A DNA stretch of 32,524 nucleotides from Paracoccaceae bacterium (GCA_009773055.1 WOUW01000020.1:37925-70448); one strand, 5' to 3'; shown: positions 1-9,103, counted from the stretch's first letter. Translations and numbers: made by a program. The notes: generated from the letters alone by a model not told the origin.

Positions 1-348
1 CTTCGCCCCGGAATCCGCCAGCTGATGTGCCACTTCTGGCGCGGTGTACGTCGGATTGATCGTCGTCACCGTCGCTCCGGCAAAGGCCACGCCATGAAAG
101 ACCACGGCATATTCCGGGATGTTCGGCGCCAGGATCGCCACCACATCGCCCTTGCCGAAACCCCGATCGCGCAGCCCGCCCGCCAGTCGCCGGATGCCCG
201 CCTCCAGCGTCCCGGCCGTCATCTCGCGGCCCGAGGGACCGTCGATCAGCACCACCCGGTCGGGGTCGGGACCGAGACCGCGCAGGACGCGGTCGGTGAT
301 GCTTTCATCCGTCAGCCGGATCGGCGGAAACGGGCTGGTATAGATCAT
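1..348 (-). CDS. Acyl-CoA synthetase, AMP-binding (4-coumarate-CoA ligase-like), N-terminal part
   Basis: The first 116 codons are visible; the gene runs off the left edge. The start is the ATG at 348, preceded by a good GGGGAGG ribosome site. The protein opens MIYTSPFPPIRLTDESI, the usual opening of 4-coumarate-CoA ligase-like enzymes. It continues with GGLRDRGFGKGDVVAILAPN and then FAGATVTTINPTYTAPEVAH, which are conserved N-terminal blocks of the ANL (AMP-binding) superfamily. Members activate a carboxylic acid with ATP and load it on CoA in the cytoplasm. The P-loop and catalytic lysine lie outside the window, so the substrate cannot be judged. It lies just downstream of ileS on the same strand (50-base gap) and has its own ribosome site. 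Family call is firm; exact function open. Confidence 0.85.
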   Translation of the reverse strand, partial: MIYTSPFPPIRLTDESITDRVLRGLGPDPDRVVLIDGPSGREMTAGTLEAGIRRLAGGLRDRGFGKGDVVAILAPNIPEYAVVFHGVAFAGATVTTINPTYTAPEVAHQLADSGAK

Positions 349-398
349 GGCGTCCTCCCCTTTTCAGCGAAGGATACCACGGTTCTCGGCTAAAAGTT

Positions 399-3320
399 TC
401 ACCCCAGCGCGTCATTGCAGCGCTGGCAGGTGCCGGGGTGCTTGTGCGTGCCCACGTCCGGCAGCACGCGCCAGCAACGCTCGCACTTCCCGCCCTTGGC
501 AGGCTCGAACACCACCGCCACCTGCGGCACATCGGCCAGCGCGAAAGCCCCTGCCGGAACCGGCTTCGTCGACAGCCAGACGCAAGAGGTGATGCAGACC
601 TCCTCGAAGGTGACCGTCTCCAAGAGCGCCATCATCTCGGGTGTCACGAACACCTCGGGTGCCGCTTCCAGACTGGAGCCAATGACCTTCGCCGTCCGCT
701 GCACCTCCAGCGCGCCCGTCACCACCCGGCGCACATCGCGGATCGTCTCCCACTTCGCGGCCAGCGCCTCATCCCGTCGACCAGATGGACCGAGCTTTCC
801 TCGCCCGGGAACCGCTCCAGCCAGACCTCCTCCATCGTGAAAACGAGGACTGGGGCCAGCCAGGTCGTCAGCCGATGGAACAGGATGTCCAGCACCGTCC
901 GGCAGGACCGGCGGGTCAGGCTGTCCTTCGGGTCGCAATACAGGCTGTCCTTGCGGATGTCGAAATAGACCGCCGAGAGGTCCGAGGTGCAGAAGGTGAA
1001 GAGCTTCTGGAACACCCCCTGGAAGTCGTACTTGGCATAGCCCTCACGGACCTCGGCATCCAGTTCCGCCAGCCGATGCAGCACCCAGCGCTCCAGTTCG
1101 GGCATCTGCGCGGGCTCGACCCGCTCCGCCTCGGAGAACCCGGCCAGCGCGCCCAGCATGTACCGCATGGTGTTGCGGAGGCGGCGATAGCTGTCGGCGA
1201 CCCCTTTCAGGATCTCCTTCCCGATCCTCAGGTCCACGGTGTAGTCCGACTGCGCCACCCAAAGCCGCAGGATGTCCGCGCCGTATTCGCCGATCACCTC
1301 TTGCGGAGCGGTCGTGTTGCCAAGCGATTTGGACATCTTCATGCCCTTCTCGTCCAGCGTGAACCCGTGGGTCAGCACCCCGCGATACGGCGCGCGCCCC
1401 TTGGTGCCGCAAGCCTGCAGCATCGACGAATGGAACCACCCGCGATGCTGGTCGGTGCCTTCCAGATAGAGGTCTGCCAACCCGTCCGGCGACCCATCCT
1501 CACGGTCGCGCAGCACGAAGGCATGGGTCGAGCCTGAATCGAACCACACGTCCAACACGTCGTACACCTGTTCATAATCCAACGGATTCACGATGCCTTC
1601 CAGCACGCGCTCCTTGAATCCTTGCACATACCAAACATCGGCACCCTCGGCCTCGAACGCCGCCTTGATCCGCGCGTTGACTTCCGCGTTGCGCAAAAGG
1701 AAGTCCGCATCAGTCGGCAGGGCCCCCTTCTTCACAAAGCAAGTCAGTGGAACGCCCCAGGCGCGCTGGCGCGACAGCACCCAGTCCGGCCGCGCCTCGA
1801 TCATCGAGTGCAGCCGGTTGCGCCCCGTCGCGGGCGTCCATTCGACCAGTTGGTTGATGGAGTTCAGCGCGCGGGTGCGGATCGTCTGACCATAGGTCGA
1901 CATCCCGTCATCCAGCGTCTTGTCGATGGCGACAAACCACTGCGGCGTGTTGCGGTAGATGACTGGGGCCTTCGACCGCCAGGAATGCGGGTAGGAATGC
2001 TTCAGCTTCGCCTTGGCAAAAAGCGCGCCAGAATAGGCGAGCTGCTTGATGACCGACACATTCGCCGGCCCCTCGTTCCCGTCGGGAGTGATGATGTGTT
2101 GCCCACCGAACAACGGCAGGTTGGCCCGATAGGACCCGTCCGCCTCGACGTTGTAGGTCATCGGGAGGCCAAACTTCACGCCCAGTTGATAGTCGTCATC
2201 GCCGTGCGACGGAGCCGTATGCACAAACCCCGTCCCCGCATCGGACGTCATAGTCCCATTCGCCGTTGCCGCCCTCGATGGAGCGGAAAGGGTGGGCAAG
2301 CGTCATCGAGTTTAGTGCATCACCGGCTACCTCGCGGACCTCTACCCAGTCAGCGATTTTCCCGGCAGCTTTTACCGCTTCGGCGAGCTTCTTTGCTACG
2401 ATGAGCTTCTCACCGATCTGAGCGGTACTCCCGTCGACCAGGGTCTGCACGGTGTACATTACGTAGTCGATGCCGTTGCCCTGCCCGTGCGCTACCGCGC
2501 GGTTCTGTGGGATCGTCCAAGGCGTTGTGGTCCAAATAACTACGCTCGCCCCGGTAAGCTCCAACGACTTACCGTCTGTTGCAGGATGACCATCCCAGCC
2601 CTTAGCAACAGCGTCTTTCATGGAATCTTGGCGAACCGACACTACGGGAAACCGCACCCAAACCTGATGGCTCGTATGGTCGTGATACTCCACCTCCGCC
2701 TCGGCCAAAGCAGTCTTCTCCACCGGAGACCACATCACCGGCTTCGACCCCTGATACAGCGACCCGTTCATCACGAACTTCATGAACTCGTCCGCGATCA
2801 CCGCCTCGGCGTGGTAGTCCATCGTCAGGTAGGGCTTGTCCCACTTCCCCGTCACACCCAGCCGCTTGAACTCCTCGCGCTGGACGTCGATCCAGCCTTC
2901 GGCGAACTTTCGGCATTCCTGCCGGAAAGCGACCGTGTCCACGTCGTCCTTGTTCAGCCCCTTGGCCCGGTACTGCTCTTCGATTTTCCACTCGATCGGC
3001 AGCCCGTGGCAGTCCCAGCCCGGCACATAACGGGCGTCCTTGCCCATCATCTGCTGGCTGCGCACCACCATGTCCTTCAAGACCTTGTTCAGCGCATGCC
3101 CGATGTGCAGATGCCCGTTGGCATAGGGAGGGCCGTCGTGCAGCACGAAGGGCGCGCGGCCCGAGGCCTGCGACCGCAGCCGGTCATAGACCCCGATCCG
3201 CTCCCACCGCGCCAGCCACTCCGGCTCGCGCTGGGGCAGGCCAGCGCGCATCGGGAAGTCGGTCTCGGGCAGAAAGACGGTGTCGCGGTAATCGACGGAA
3301 GCGGCAGTATCGGCGCACAT
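399..3320 (-). pseudogene. ileS: Isoleucine-tRNA ligase gene, interrupted by two frame-breaking losses
   Basis: IleS charges tRNA-Ile in the cytoplasm and edits misactivated valine. The start ATG at 3320 gives [20 protein letters not shown], typical for this group. The HIGH motif (HLHIGHA) is at residues 71-77. The editing-domain motif WTTTPWT, KMSKS (DEKGMKMSKSLGN) and the C-terminal zinc finger (CERCW...CQRC) ending at 399 are all present. However, the product is spread over three frames. Frame one runs 3320 to about 2244, frame two from about 2243 to 776, frame three from about 773 to 399. At both switches conserved residues are missing: about 9-10 after WDYDV and about 8-9 after SSVHLVD. 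The total span of 2,922 bases fits a normal IleS of about 970-990 residues minus these losses. The gene is normally essential, so either the sequence is wrong here or another copy exists. Codon use from about 2260 to 2695 differs from the rest. Confidence 0.9.
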
Positions 3321-3360
3321 CGGGGATCAGACCTCAGGATCAGGGGCAGGTCGGACCGAG

Positions 3361-3390
3361 GGATAACCCGGACCAGCGGCAAGACGTCAA
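3361..3390 (-). promoter_or_regulatory. Candidate sigma-70 promoter for ileS
   Basis: Read on the minus strand, TTGACG (3390-3385) is followed after 18 bases by TTATCC (3366-3361), about 40 bases before the ileS ATG at 3320. The -35 box is nearly perfect; the -10 box is weak. No transcription evidence. Confidence 0.4.
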
Positions 3391-3550
3391 CCCGGCCGGG
3401 CCTCAGCCCGCCGGGCCGATAATTCGCAAAGGAATGATCCGGCCTGTCTGCATGACGCGCCTTATAGCCAAAGGCCCTGCGGCGGTCCAGAGCGGCCCTT
3501 GGCACCGGCCCACCGGGTCTGACTTGCTCATTTCCCAAACACTCTCCCGG

Positions 3551-3601
3551 GGTGTGGGGGTGGAAAACCCCCACCCGCGGAGCCGGTTGGCCGAAGGCCA
3601 G
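3551..3601. repeat. Paired-hairpin intergenic element, REP-like
   Basis: Two adjacent stem-loops: GTGGGGG (3554-3560) pairs with CCCCCAC (3568-3574) around a 7-base loop, and TGGCC (3588-3592) pairs with GGCCA (3596-3600) around GAA. A run of A inside the first loop gives TTTT on the minus strand. GC-rich hairpins of this style, next to text like GGGAGAGTGTTTGGGAAATG on the minus strand, recur between genes in Rhodobacteraceae as far as I recall. No second copy was found in this window, so calling it a repeat is inference. Confidence 0.4.
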
Positions 3602-3797
3602 AGGCGAGAAACGAACCCGCGCGCCAGCGCTCCGCTTTGAAACCTCCGCCACCATCCTGACGAGGCCGGGGCAGTGTCCTGACAAAACTTGACAAACAGT
3701 TACTCGGCCAAGCCAACCCCTTGATTTCCCTTGCGCCAAGAATCTGCCCACCGTGGACACCCTCGACAAGCCCGTCCCGGCCTGCCATCCTGACCCC

Positions 3798-4175
3798 ATG
3801 CAACTCCCATCCCTCAACGTCCTCGGACAACCCCTCGAAGCCTGCTCCAGCGATCCCGTCACCGGCTTTTTCCGCGACGGCTGCTGTAACACCGGCCCGA
3901 TGGACCGCGGCCTCCACACCGTCTGCGCCCTGATGACGGCCGAGTTTCTGGCCCTGTCAAAATACCTCGGCAACGACCTGTCGACCCCCCGCCCCGAATA
4001 CGGCTTTCCCGGGCTGAAGCCGGGCGACCAGTGGTGCCTCTGCGCCAGCCGGTTCCTGCAGGCACACGAGGAAGGCGCGGCCCCAAAGGTTCGCCTTTCT
4101 GCGACGCATCAGGCAACGCTTGCCATCGTGCCCCTGGACGTGCTGCAGTCCTACGCCACCGACCAGGCTACTTGA
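3798..4175 (+). CDS. DUF2237 family protein
   Basis: A 125-residue protein whose whole length matches the DUF2237 family. Conserved blocks are NVLGQPLEACSSDPVTGFFR near the N-terminus, DGCCNTGPMDRGLHTVCALM, FLALSKYLGNDLSTPRPEYG and FPGLKPGDQWCLCASRF. Several conserved cysteines (the CC pair and the CLC motif) suggest metal binding or a redox role, but no activity is established for the family. I chose the ATG at 3798 because similarity starts there; an upstream in-frame ATG at 3753 would add 15 unrelated residues. The stop overlaps the convergent stop of the LuxR-type gene by 8 bases. Likely cytoplasmic; no signal peptide. Confidence 0.85.
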   Translation: MQLPSLNVLGQPLEACSSDPVTGFFRDGCCNTGPMDRGLHTVCALMTAEFLALSKYLGNDLSTPRPEYGFPGLKPGDQWCLCASRFLQAHEEGAAPKVRLSATHQATLAIVPLDVLQSYATDQAT

Positions 4176-4673
4176 CCGCGACCTGGACCTGCGGGGCAGC
4201 TTCCGGCATCGGCCGGATCGACCCGTCATCCCGCATCAAATCTTCGATGAACAGCGACAAAAGCTGCGGTCGTCCTGTCACCCCGGCCTTGCGGTAGATC
4301 GCGTTCGTTTGCGCTTTGACCGTGCCCTCGCTGGTCGACCGCAAGCTTGCAATCTCGGCCGTGGACATGCCCTTGATCGCGAACAAGGCCACGTCCTTTT
4401 CGGACGGCGTCAGGCCCCATTCCTGGAAACGCTCCTGCAAGAGATCGGCAAAGGCCCCCGAGGCCCGGCGCAACTGCTCCTCGGCCCGGTGCCTCCAACA
4501 CCGACCCCCAGGATCAGCCCCAGCGCAGCCCCGATTTCCACTGCCTCGCGCATTTCCCAGCTGACAGGAGTGCTGCGAAACCCCAGCAACGACGACAGGA
4601 TGTCGGACACGAAAAAGAAGGCGCAGAACGCCTGGATCACAAGTATTGCGAGAAACGGGGCCGCGCGTCTCAC
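4168..4673 (-). pseudogene. Membrane-anchored LuxR-type HTH regulator, frameshifted
   Basis: The N-terminal part (GTG start at 4673) has two hydrophobic segments: FLAILVIQAFCAFFFVSDIL and, after about 20 residues, IGAALGLILGV. The C-terminal part is a LuxR-type DNA-binding domain: LTPSEKDVALFAIKGMSTAE, then IASLRSTSEGTVKAQTNAIY, then RKAGVTGRPQLLSLFIEDLM. The two parts lie in different frames. The switch lies at about 4480-4505, where the link between the second membrane helix and RAEEQLRRASGAFADL is shortened, apparently by some 30 bases. Intact relatives in Rhodobacteraceae, as I recall them, are single proteins of about 170 residues with this layout. It lies 27 bases downstream of a PepSY-like gene, so it likely belongs to the same operon. 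Target genes and signal unknown. As written, no functional regulator can be made. Confidence 0.75.
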
Positions 4674-4700
4674 GCCGAGGCCTGTCGCAGCGGCACCGGA

Positions 4701-5090
4701 TCAGTCGTCGCCATCGTCCCCGCCGCCGCTTCCACTTTTCCCGCCTTCTCGCCCGCGGTGGTCTTTGTTCTTGTCCTCACCTTCATCGTCGTCCGACTTT
4801 CCTGGATGGTCATCGATGATCGTGACGCCACCAGACCCGTCGTCGGCAACCGGCATCCAGAGGTCGCGCAAGATCTCGCCGGTGTTCGGGTTCACGATGA
4901 TCTCGCGCTGTCGGTCCTTGCGATCCCCAACGATCCGGACCCGCCCCAGAAGCGTGCGTTCTTGAGACACCTTCCGAAAGCCCAGCCTTTCCAGTTGGCG
5001 GACGATGCTGTCGGCTACGCTCTCGGCCATTGCGGGCGAGGCGAACACCAAGCCTGCGACAAGTCCGCAAAGGAGCTCGCGCCGTTTCAT
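4701..5090 (-). CDS. Exported PepSY-like protein with acidic tail
   Basis: 129 residues. The ATG at 5090 follows a GGGGAGACAGG ribosome site. MKRRELLCGLVAGLVFASPA followed by MAESV is a clear Sec signal peptide with a probable AMA/E cleavage site, so the product is periplasmic or secreted. The mature part (residues 24-80) has the look of a small PepSY domain: VADSIVRQLERLGFRKVSQE, later REIIVNPNTGEILRDLWMP. From about residue 95 the protein is low-complexity and charged, with many D, E, G and K and the ending GGGDDGDD. PepSY domains are thought to inhibit proteases or sense periplasmic conditions; acidic tails can bind divalent cations. Both are inference here. It lies between another PepSY-like gene and a LuxR-type gene, same strand. 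Confidence 0.75.
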   Translation of the reverse strand: MKRRELLCGLVAGLVFASPAMAESVADSIVRQLERLGFRKVSQERTLLGRVRIVGDRKDRQREIIVNPNTGEILRDLWMPVADDGSGGVTIIDDHPGKSDDDEGEDKNKDHRGREGGKSGSGGGDDGDD

Positions 5091-5139
5091 CCTGTCTCCC
5101 CGATCCTGGCCCCTGGTCCCGGCCCCTGGTCCGCGCCCG

Positions 5140-5182
5140 TGGAACTATGTTCCATGCCGAAGGCCCCGGCAAGACCGGGGCC
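5140..5182 (-). terminator. Tandem inverted repeats between the two PepSY-like genes
   Basis: GGCCCCGG (5162-5169) pairs with CCGGGGCC (5175-5182) around a 5-base loop, 25 bases after the stop of the upstream gene on the minus strand. TTCGG follows rather than a proper U-run, so termination would be weak. A second perfect palindrome, TGGAAC-TAT-GTTCCA, lies at 5140-5154. Together they could reduce readthrough or protect the upstream mRNA. Confidence 0.4.
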
Positions 5183-5206
5183 AGTCTTCTGTGTCACGCC
5201 GTCGAC

Positions 5207-5665
<459 letters not shown>

Positions 5666-5958
5666 CGGGGATCTCCCTTGGTTTGAGGACTTGCTCGTCA
5701 AGTGGCGTTTGCCGCCGTCGGGAGCAGTGCCTTCAAAGACCGGATTCCATCGTCCCAGGCCATTGACCCAGGGTTTACCCCGGGCGCATTACGACCGAAG
5801 TTTGCGGGCATAAACGGAAGTTTAGGCCCAGATCAGGGATCTGGGTCGGATCGCGCGGTTCTGGTTTGCCGCGCCGCACCGGGCCGCAGCGAACCGGCAA
5901 GAAAAAGGGCCCGAGGCACAGCGCCACGGACCCGGATTGGCCGAAAGACGAGTTCCGG
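5666..5958. other. Intergenic region upstream of the PepSY-like locus
   Basis: About 290 bases without a convincing gene. Contains a perfect 8-bp inverted repeat CCCAGATC-AGG-GATCTGGG at 5827-5845, two copies of GAAGTTT about 24 bases apart near 5797-5825, and the trpB terminator. The promoter of the PepSY-like operon must lie here; I see no clear sigma-70 boxes. Confidence 0.5.
5902..5933 (-). terminator. Rho-independent terminator of trpB
   Basis: On the minus strand GGGTCCG (5933-5927) pairs with CGGGCCC (5913-5907) around a 13-base loop and is followed at once by TTTTT (5906-5902). It begins 25 bases after the trpB stop. Confidence 0.7.
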
Positions 5959-7191
5959 TCAGACCTTCATCGTCACGCCCAGATGCTTGGCCACGGTAAA
6001 GATGTCCTTGTCGCCGCGCCCGCACATGTTCATCACGATGATCTCGTTCTTGGGCAATGTCGGCGCAAGCTTCATCACCTGTGCCAGGGCGTGCGAAGGT
6101 TCCAGCGCCGGGATGATCCCCTCAAGGCGGCAACACAGCTGGAACGCCTCCAGCGCCTCGGCGTCGGTGATGCTGACATACTCGGCTCGGCCCACGTCAT
6201 GCAGCCAGGAATGTTCCGGCCCGATGCCGGGATAGTCGAGGCCCGCCGAAATCGAGAACCCCTCCAGGATCTGCCCATCCGCATCCTGCAAAAGGTAGGT
6301 CCGGTTGCCGTGCAACACGCCCGGTCGCCCGCCGGTCAGGCTGGCGCAGTGCTCCATCCGGTCGTCCACGCCCTTGCCACCCGCTTCCACGCCCACAATC
6401 CGAACCGAGGGGTCGTCGAGGAACGGGAAAAAGAGGCCCATCGCGTTCGACCCGCCGCCAATGGCCGCGACCAGCACGTCGGGAAGGCGGCCTTCGCCCT
6501 CCTGCTCGGCCAGCTGCCAGCGGACTTCCTTGCCGATGATCGACTGAAAGTCACGCACCATCGCCGGATAGGGATGCGGGCCGGCCACCGTGCCGATGCA
6601 GTAGAACGTGTCGCGCACGTTGGTCACCCAATCGCGCAAAGCATCGTTCATCGCGTCCTTCAGCGTGCCGCGACCGCTGGTCACCGGAATGACCTCGGCC
6701 CCCAGCAGCTTCATCCGGAAGACGTTCGGGGCCTGCCGTTCGACGTCATGCGCACCCATGTAGACCACGCATTTCAGCCCGAACTTGGCACAGACCGTGG
6801 CCGTCGCCACCCCATGCTGGCCCGCCCCGGTTTCCGCAATGATCCGGGTCTTGCCCATCCGGCGGGCCAGAATGATCTGGCCCAGCACGTTGTTGATCTT
6901 GTGGGCACCCGTGTGGTTCAACTCGTCGCGCTTCATGTAGACCTTTGCACCGCCCAGGTGCTCGGTCAGACGCGGCGCGAAATACAGGGGCGAGGGCCGG
7001 CCAACGTAGTGCTTCCACAGATCGTCCATCTCGGCCCAGAAACTCGGGTCGGTCTTGGCGAAATTGTAGCGCTCTTCCAGCTCCAGAATCAGCGGCATCA
7101 GGGTTTCGGACACGAACCGCCCGCCGAACATGCCGAAACGGCCCTGTTCGTCCGGCCCCGTCATGAAGCTGTTCAACCCGTCTTCGGCCAT
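5959..7191 (-). CDS. trpB: Tryptophan synthase beta chain
   Basis: 410 residues, full length for TrpB. It joins indole and L-serine to make tryptophan, using PLP, in an alpha2-beta2 complex in the cytoplasm. The family signature around the PLP lysine, [11 protein letters not shown], puts Lys at residue 98. The phosphate-binding GGGSNAMG loop and the [14 protein letters not shown] block are intact. The ATG at 7191 follows a GGGGGTG ribosome site; a shorter start at the tenth residue is possible. trpF lies upstream on the same strand, but a DUF4394 gene on the other strand sits between them, so trpB needs its own promoter in the divergent gap at 7192-7345. trpA is not in the window. A terminator follows. 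Confidence 0.97.
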   Translation of the reverse strand: MAEDGLNSFMTGPDEQGRFGMFGGRFVSETLMPLILELEERYNFAKTDPSFWAEMDDLWKHYVGRPSPLYFAPRLTEHLGGAKVYMKRDELNHTGAHKINNVLGQIILARRMGKTRIIAETGAGQHGVATATVCAKFGLKCVVYMGAHDVERQAPNVFRMKLLGAEVIPVTSGRGTLKDAMNDALRDWVTNVRDTFYCIGTVAGPHPYPAMVRDFQSIIGKEVRWQLAEQEGEGRLPDVLVAAIGGGSNAMGLFFPFLDDPSVRIVGVEAGGKGVDDRMEHCASLTGGRPGVLHGNRTYLLQDADGQILEGFSISAGLDYPGIGPEHSWLHDVGRAEYVSITDAEALEAFQLCCRLEGIIPALEPSHALAQVMKLAPTLPKNEIIVMNMCGRGDKDIFTVAKHLGVTMKV

Positions 7192-7345
7192 GGCGCACCC
7201 CCGTTGTTCCCATCGGGATGTAGCGCCAATGCACCCCGCGGTAAAGCTGCGCGTCTGACGGTTTCGTGATCGTTCTACCTGCAACTTCGGCACCACCCGT
7301 TCCGTAGCTGCATCGCAATCCTGCACCGACCCGAAGGAGTAACCG

Positions 7346-8080
7346 ATGCGTTTGCTTGCCACCGCCGCCGTTCTTGCTGCCACCACCCTTCCCGCCGCTG
7401 CCGAAACCGCTGTTGCCCTCACCGGCGACCGCACGCTTCTCTGGATCGACACCGCGACGGCCGCCGTCACCGGCCAGGTCGAGGTGCAGGGTGTCGACCG
7501 CCTGCTTGGTATCGACCTGCGCCCCGGCGACAAGACGCTGGTCGGCGTGACTGCCGATCACAAGATCGTCGTCATCGACCACATGACCGGTGCAACGACC
7601 GAGAAAGCCACGATGAACGTGATGCTGCCTTCGACCGATGGCCCGGTTGTCGTCGACTTCAATCCCGCAGCGGACAAGCTGCGCTTCATGACAGGGACCA
7701 CCAACCACCGCGTCAATCCCGACACCGGCGAGGTTACGGTGGATGGCTCGCTTGCCTTCGTGGCCGAAGACATGAACGCTGGCAAAGCACCGAACGTGGT
7801 CGCGGCCGCCTACACCAACAGCTACGGCAAACCGGAAAAGACCGCGATGTTCAACATCGACGCCACCATCGCGGGGCTGATCCAGCAGACCGCGCCGAAT
7901 GACGGTACGCTTGCCGGCATAGGCAAACTGGGCGTGGCGCTGGAAGGTCCGGTCGGTTTTGACGTGGCGACCGGTGCCGATGGCACCAACACGGCCTGGC
8001 TGGCGGCGAATGGCGGGCTCCATACCGTCGACCTCGCGACAGGTGCGGTGACCGGCTCGTGTCGGGCGGCCGCTCCGTCA
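7346..8080 (+). pseudogene. Exported DUF4394 protein, 3' end lost
   Basis: The ATG at 7346 follows [26 protein letters not shown] is a signal peptide, so the product would be periplasmic or secreted. The mature part resembles DUF4394 proteins, repeat-rich predicted beta-propeller-like folds: [60 protein letters not shown] and NGGLHTVDLATGAVTGS. Similarity stops at about 8059 (residue 238). The frame then stays open to 8389, but that part is antisense to trpF. The usual last strand (a short GxLxDIAVxP-like tail) and a stop codon are missing, and trpF ends only 20-25 bases away. I read this as loss of roughly the last 15-20 codons. Function of the family unknown. The gene sits on the opposite strand between trpF and trpB. 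Confidence 0.7.
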
Positions 8081-8082
8081 GA

Positions 8083-8748
8083 TCACCGAAGGATCGGGAC
8101 GCCGACCTTCACACCCTGCGCCGCCTCGACAAAGGCCGCAATCCGGGCGGCATCCTTGACCCCCGGCGCGCTTTCCACGCCGCTCGCGACATCGACCTGC
8201 CGCGCCCCGGTGCGCTGGATGGCCAACCCGACGTTGTCCGCTGTCAACCCACCCGCCAGCATCCAGGGCTTCAGCCATTTGCGCCCGACCAAAAGCCGCC
8301 AGTCAAAGGTCAGCCCGTTGCCCCCCGGCAGGACCGCGTCCTTCGGGGCCTTGGCGTCGATCAGGATCTGGTCGGCGACCAGCTGGTAATCCAGCAGCGG
8401 TGCCAGGTCAGCCTCGCCAGCCACGCCGATCACCTTCATCACCGGCAGGCCATAACGCGCCTTGATCTCGGCGACGCGGGCGGGCGTCTCGTGGCCATGG
8501 AGTTGCAACATGTCCAACGGCACTTCGGCCACGATCGCGTCCAGCACGGCGTCTTCGGCATCGACCACCAACGCGACCTTGCACAGGCCGTCCGGCGCGG
8601 TCAGGGCCAAGGCGCGCGCAGTCTCGGGCGTGACGTAGCGCGGCGATTTGGGAAAGAAGTTGAACCCGGCGTAGGCCGCACCCGCAGACGCCACCGCAGC
8701 CACATCAGCGGGCGTCTTCAGCCCGCAGATCTTGACCCGGACTTCCAT
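8083..8748 (-). CDS. trpF: Phosphoribosylanthranilate isomerase
   Basis: 221 residues, normal for the family. TrpF converts phosphoribosylanthranilate to CdRP in tryptophan synthesis and folds as a TIM barrel. [11 protein letters not shown] carries the catalytic Cys at residue 8; Asp131 in ILIDAKAP is the general acid; LQLHGHETP and the phosphate-binding [12 protein letters not shown] and [14 protein letters not shown] blocks are intact. The ATG at 8748 is chosen because the stop of lapA (8752-8750) lies one base upstream, indicating translational coupling. The C-terminus (VKVGVPILR) runs right to the edge of the damaged 3' end of the convergent DUF4394 gene, so its last residues might be affected by the same event. 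Confidence 0.96.
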   Translation of the reverse strand: MEVRVKICGLKTPADVAAVASAGAAYAGFNFFPKSPRYVTPETARALALTAPDGLCKVALVVDAEDAVLDAIVAEVPLDMLQLHGHETPARVAEIKARYGLPVMKVIGVAGEADLAPLLDYQLVADQILIDAKAPKDAVLPGGNGLTFDWRLLVGRKWLKPWMLAGGLTADNVGLAIQRTGARQVDVASGVESAPGVKDAARIAAFVEAAQGVKVGVPILR

Positions 8749-8749
8749 C

Positions 8750-9103
8750 TCAGCGCTTTTCCAGCAGTGCCAGCACGTCGTCCTTCGGCGGGACCGAGGT
8801 TGCATCCTTCAGCACCGCCAGTTCCCGTTCCAGCCGCGTGACTTCGCGCGATTTCTGGCTGGCGGTGGCACGGTGGCCATACTCACGGAACCATTCCCAG
8901 ACAAAACCGATCAGGATCCCTGCGATGATGCCGCCAAAGATGACCAGAAACAGCGGCAGTTCCATCGCCCAGGTCAGACCGGTCAGCGACGCCATGTCCT
9001 CGGGCAGAAGACGCACCGAAACCAGACCGCGATTGGCCAGCGCCACGGTCAGAAGGCAAAGGCCGACGAGGCCGATGAAGATCAGACGAAGATAACGGAT
9101 CAT
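8750..9103 (-). CDS. lapA: LapA family (DUF1049) inner-membrane protein
   Basis: 117 residues. Two hydrophobic segments, [20 protein letters not shown] (residues 5-24) and [20 protein letters not shown] (about 49-68), are followed by a charged, coiled-coil-like cytoplasmic part ([17 protein letters not shown]). This is the layout of LapA/DUF1049 proteins, which in E. coli work with LapB in control of LPS synthesis. In alphaproteobacteria lapA commonly lies between ihfB and trpF as here, and it overlaps neither gene. The role in this organism is inferred from the family. The ribosome site before the ATG at 9103 is weak. Confidence 0.8.
   Translation of the reverse strand: MIRYLRLIFIGLVGLCLLTVALANRGLVSVRLLPEDMASLTGLTWAMELPLFLVIFGGIIAGILIGFVWEWFREYGHRATASQKSREVTRLERELAVLKDATSVPPKDDVLALLEKR

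Larger units (their letters stand above)
3321..3797. other. Intergenic region between ileS and DUF2237 with hairpins
   Basis: No convincing gene on either strand. The ileS end holds the candidate promoter and a GC-rich inverted repeat near 3391-3420 (GGCCCGGCGGGC...GGCCCGGCCGG on the minus strand). The middle (about 3545-3610) holds two hairpins, described separately. No ribosome site precedes the open frames here, and none resembles a known protein. The last 100 bases before 3798 should contain the DUF2237 promoter, but no clear boxes were found. Confidence 0.6.

Noticed and set aside
2196..2299. Programmed ribosomal frameshift in ileS
   Set aside because: No slippery heptamer or following pseudoknot is apparent, and conserved residues are missing at the switch, which a frameshift signal would not explain.
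3321..3797. tRNA gene or T-box leader upstream of ileS
   Set aside because: No cloverleaf or T-loop consensus could be drawn, and T-box leaders are not known in alphaproteobacteria.
5140..5154. GGAAC box as an EcfG (general stress sigma) promoter
   Set aside because: No CGTT element follows at 16-17 bases on either strand; the box is part of a palindrome.
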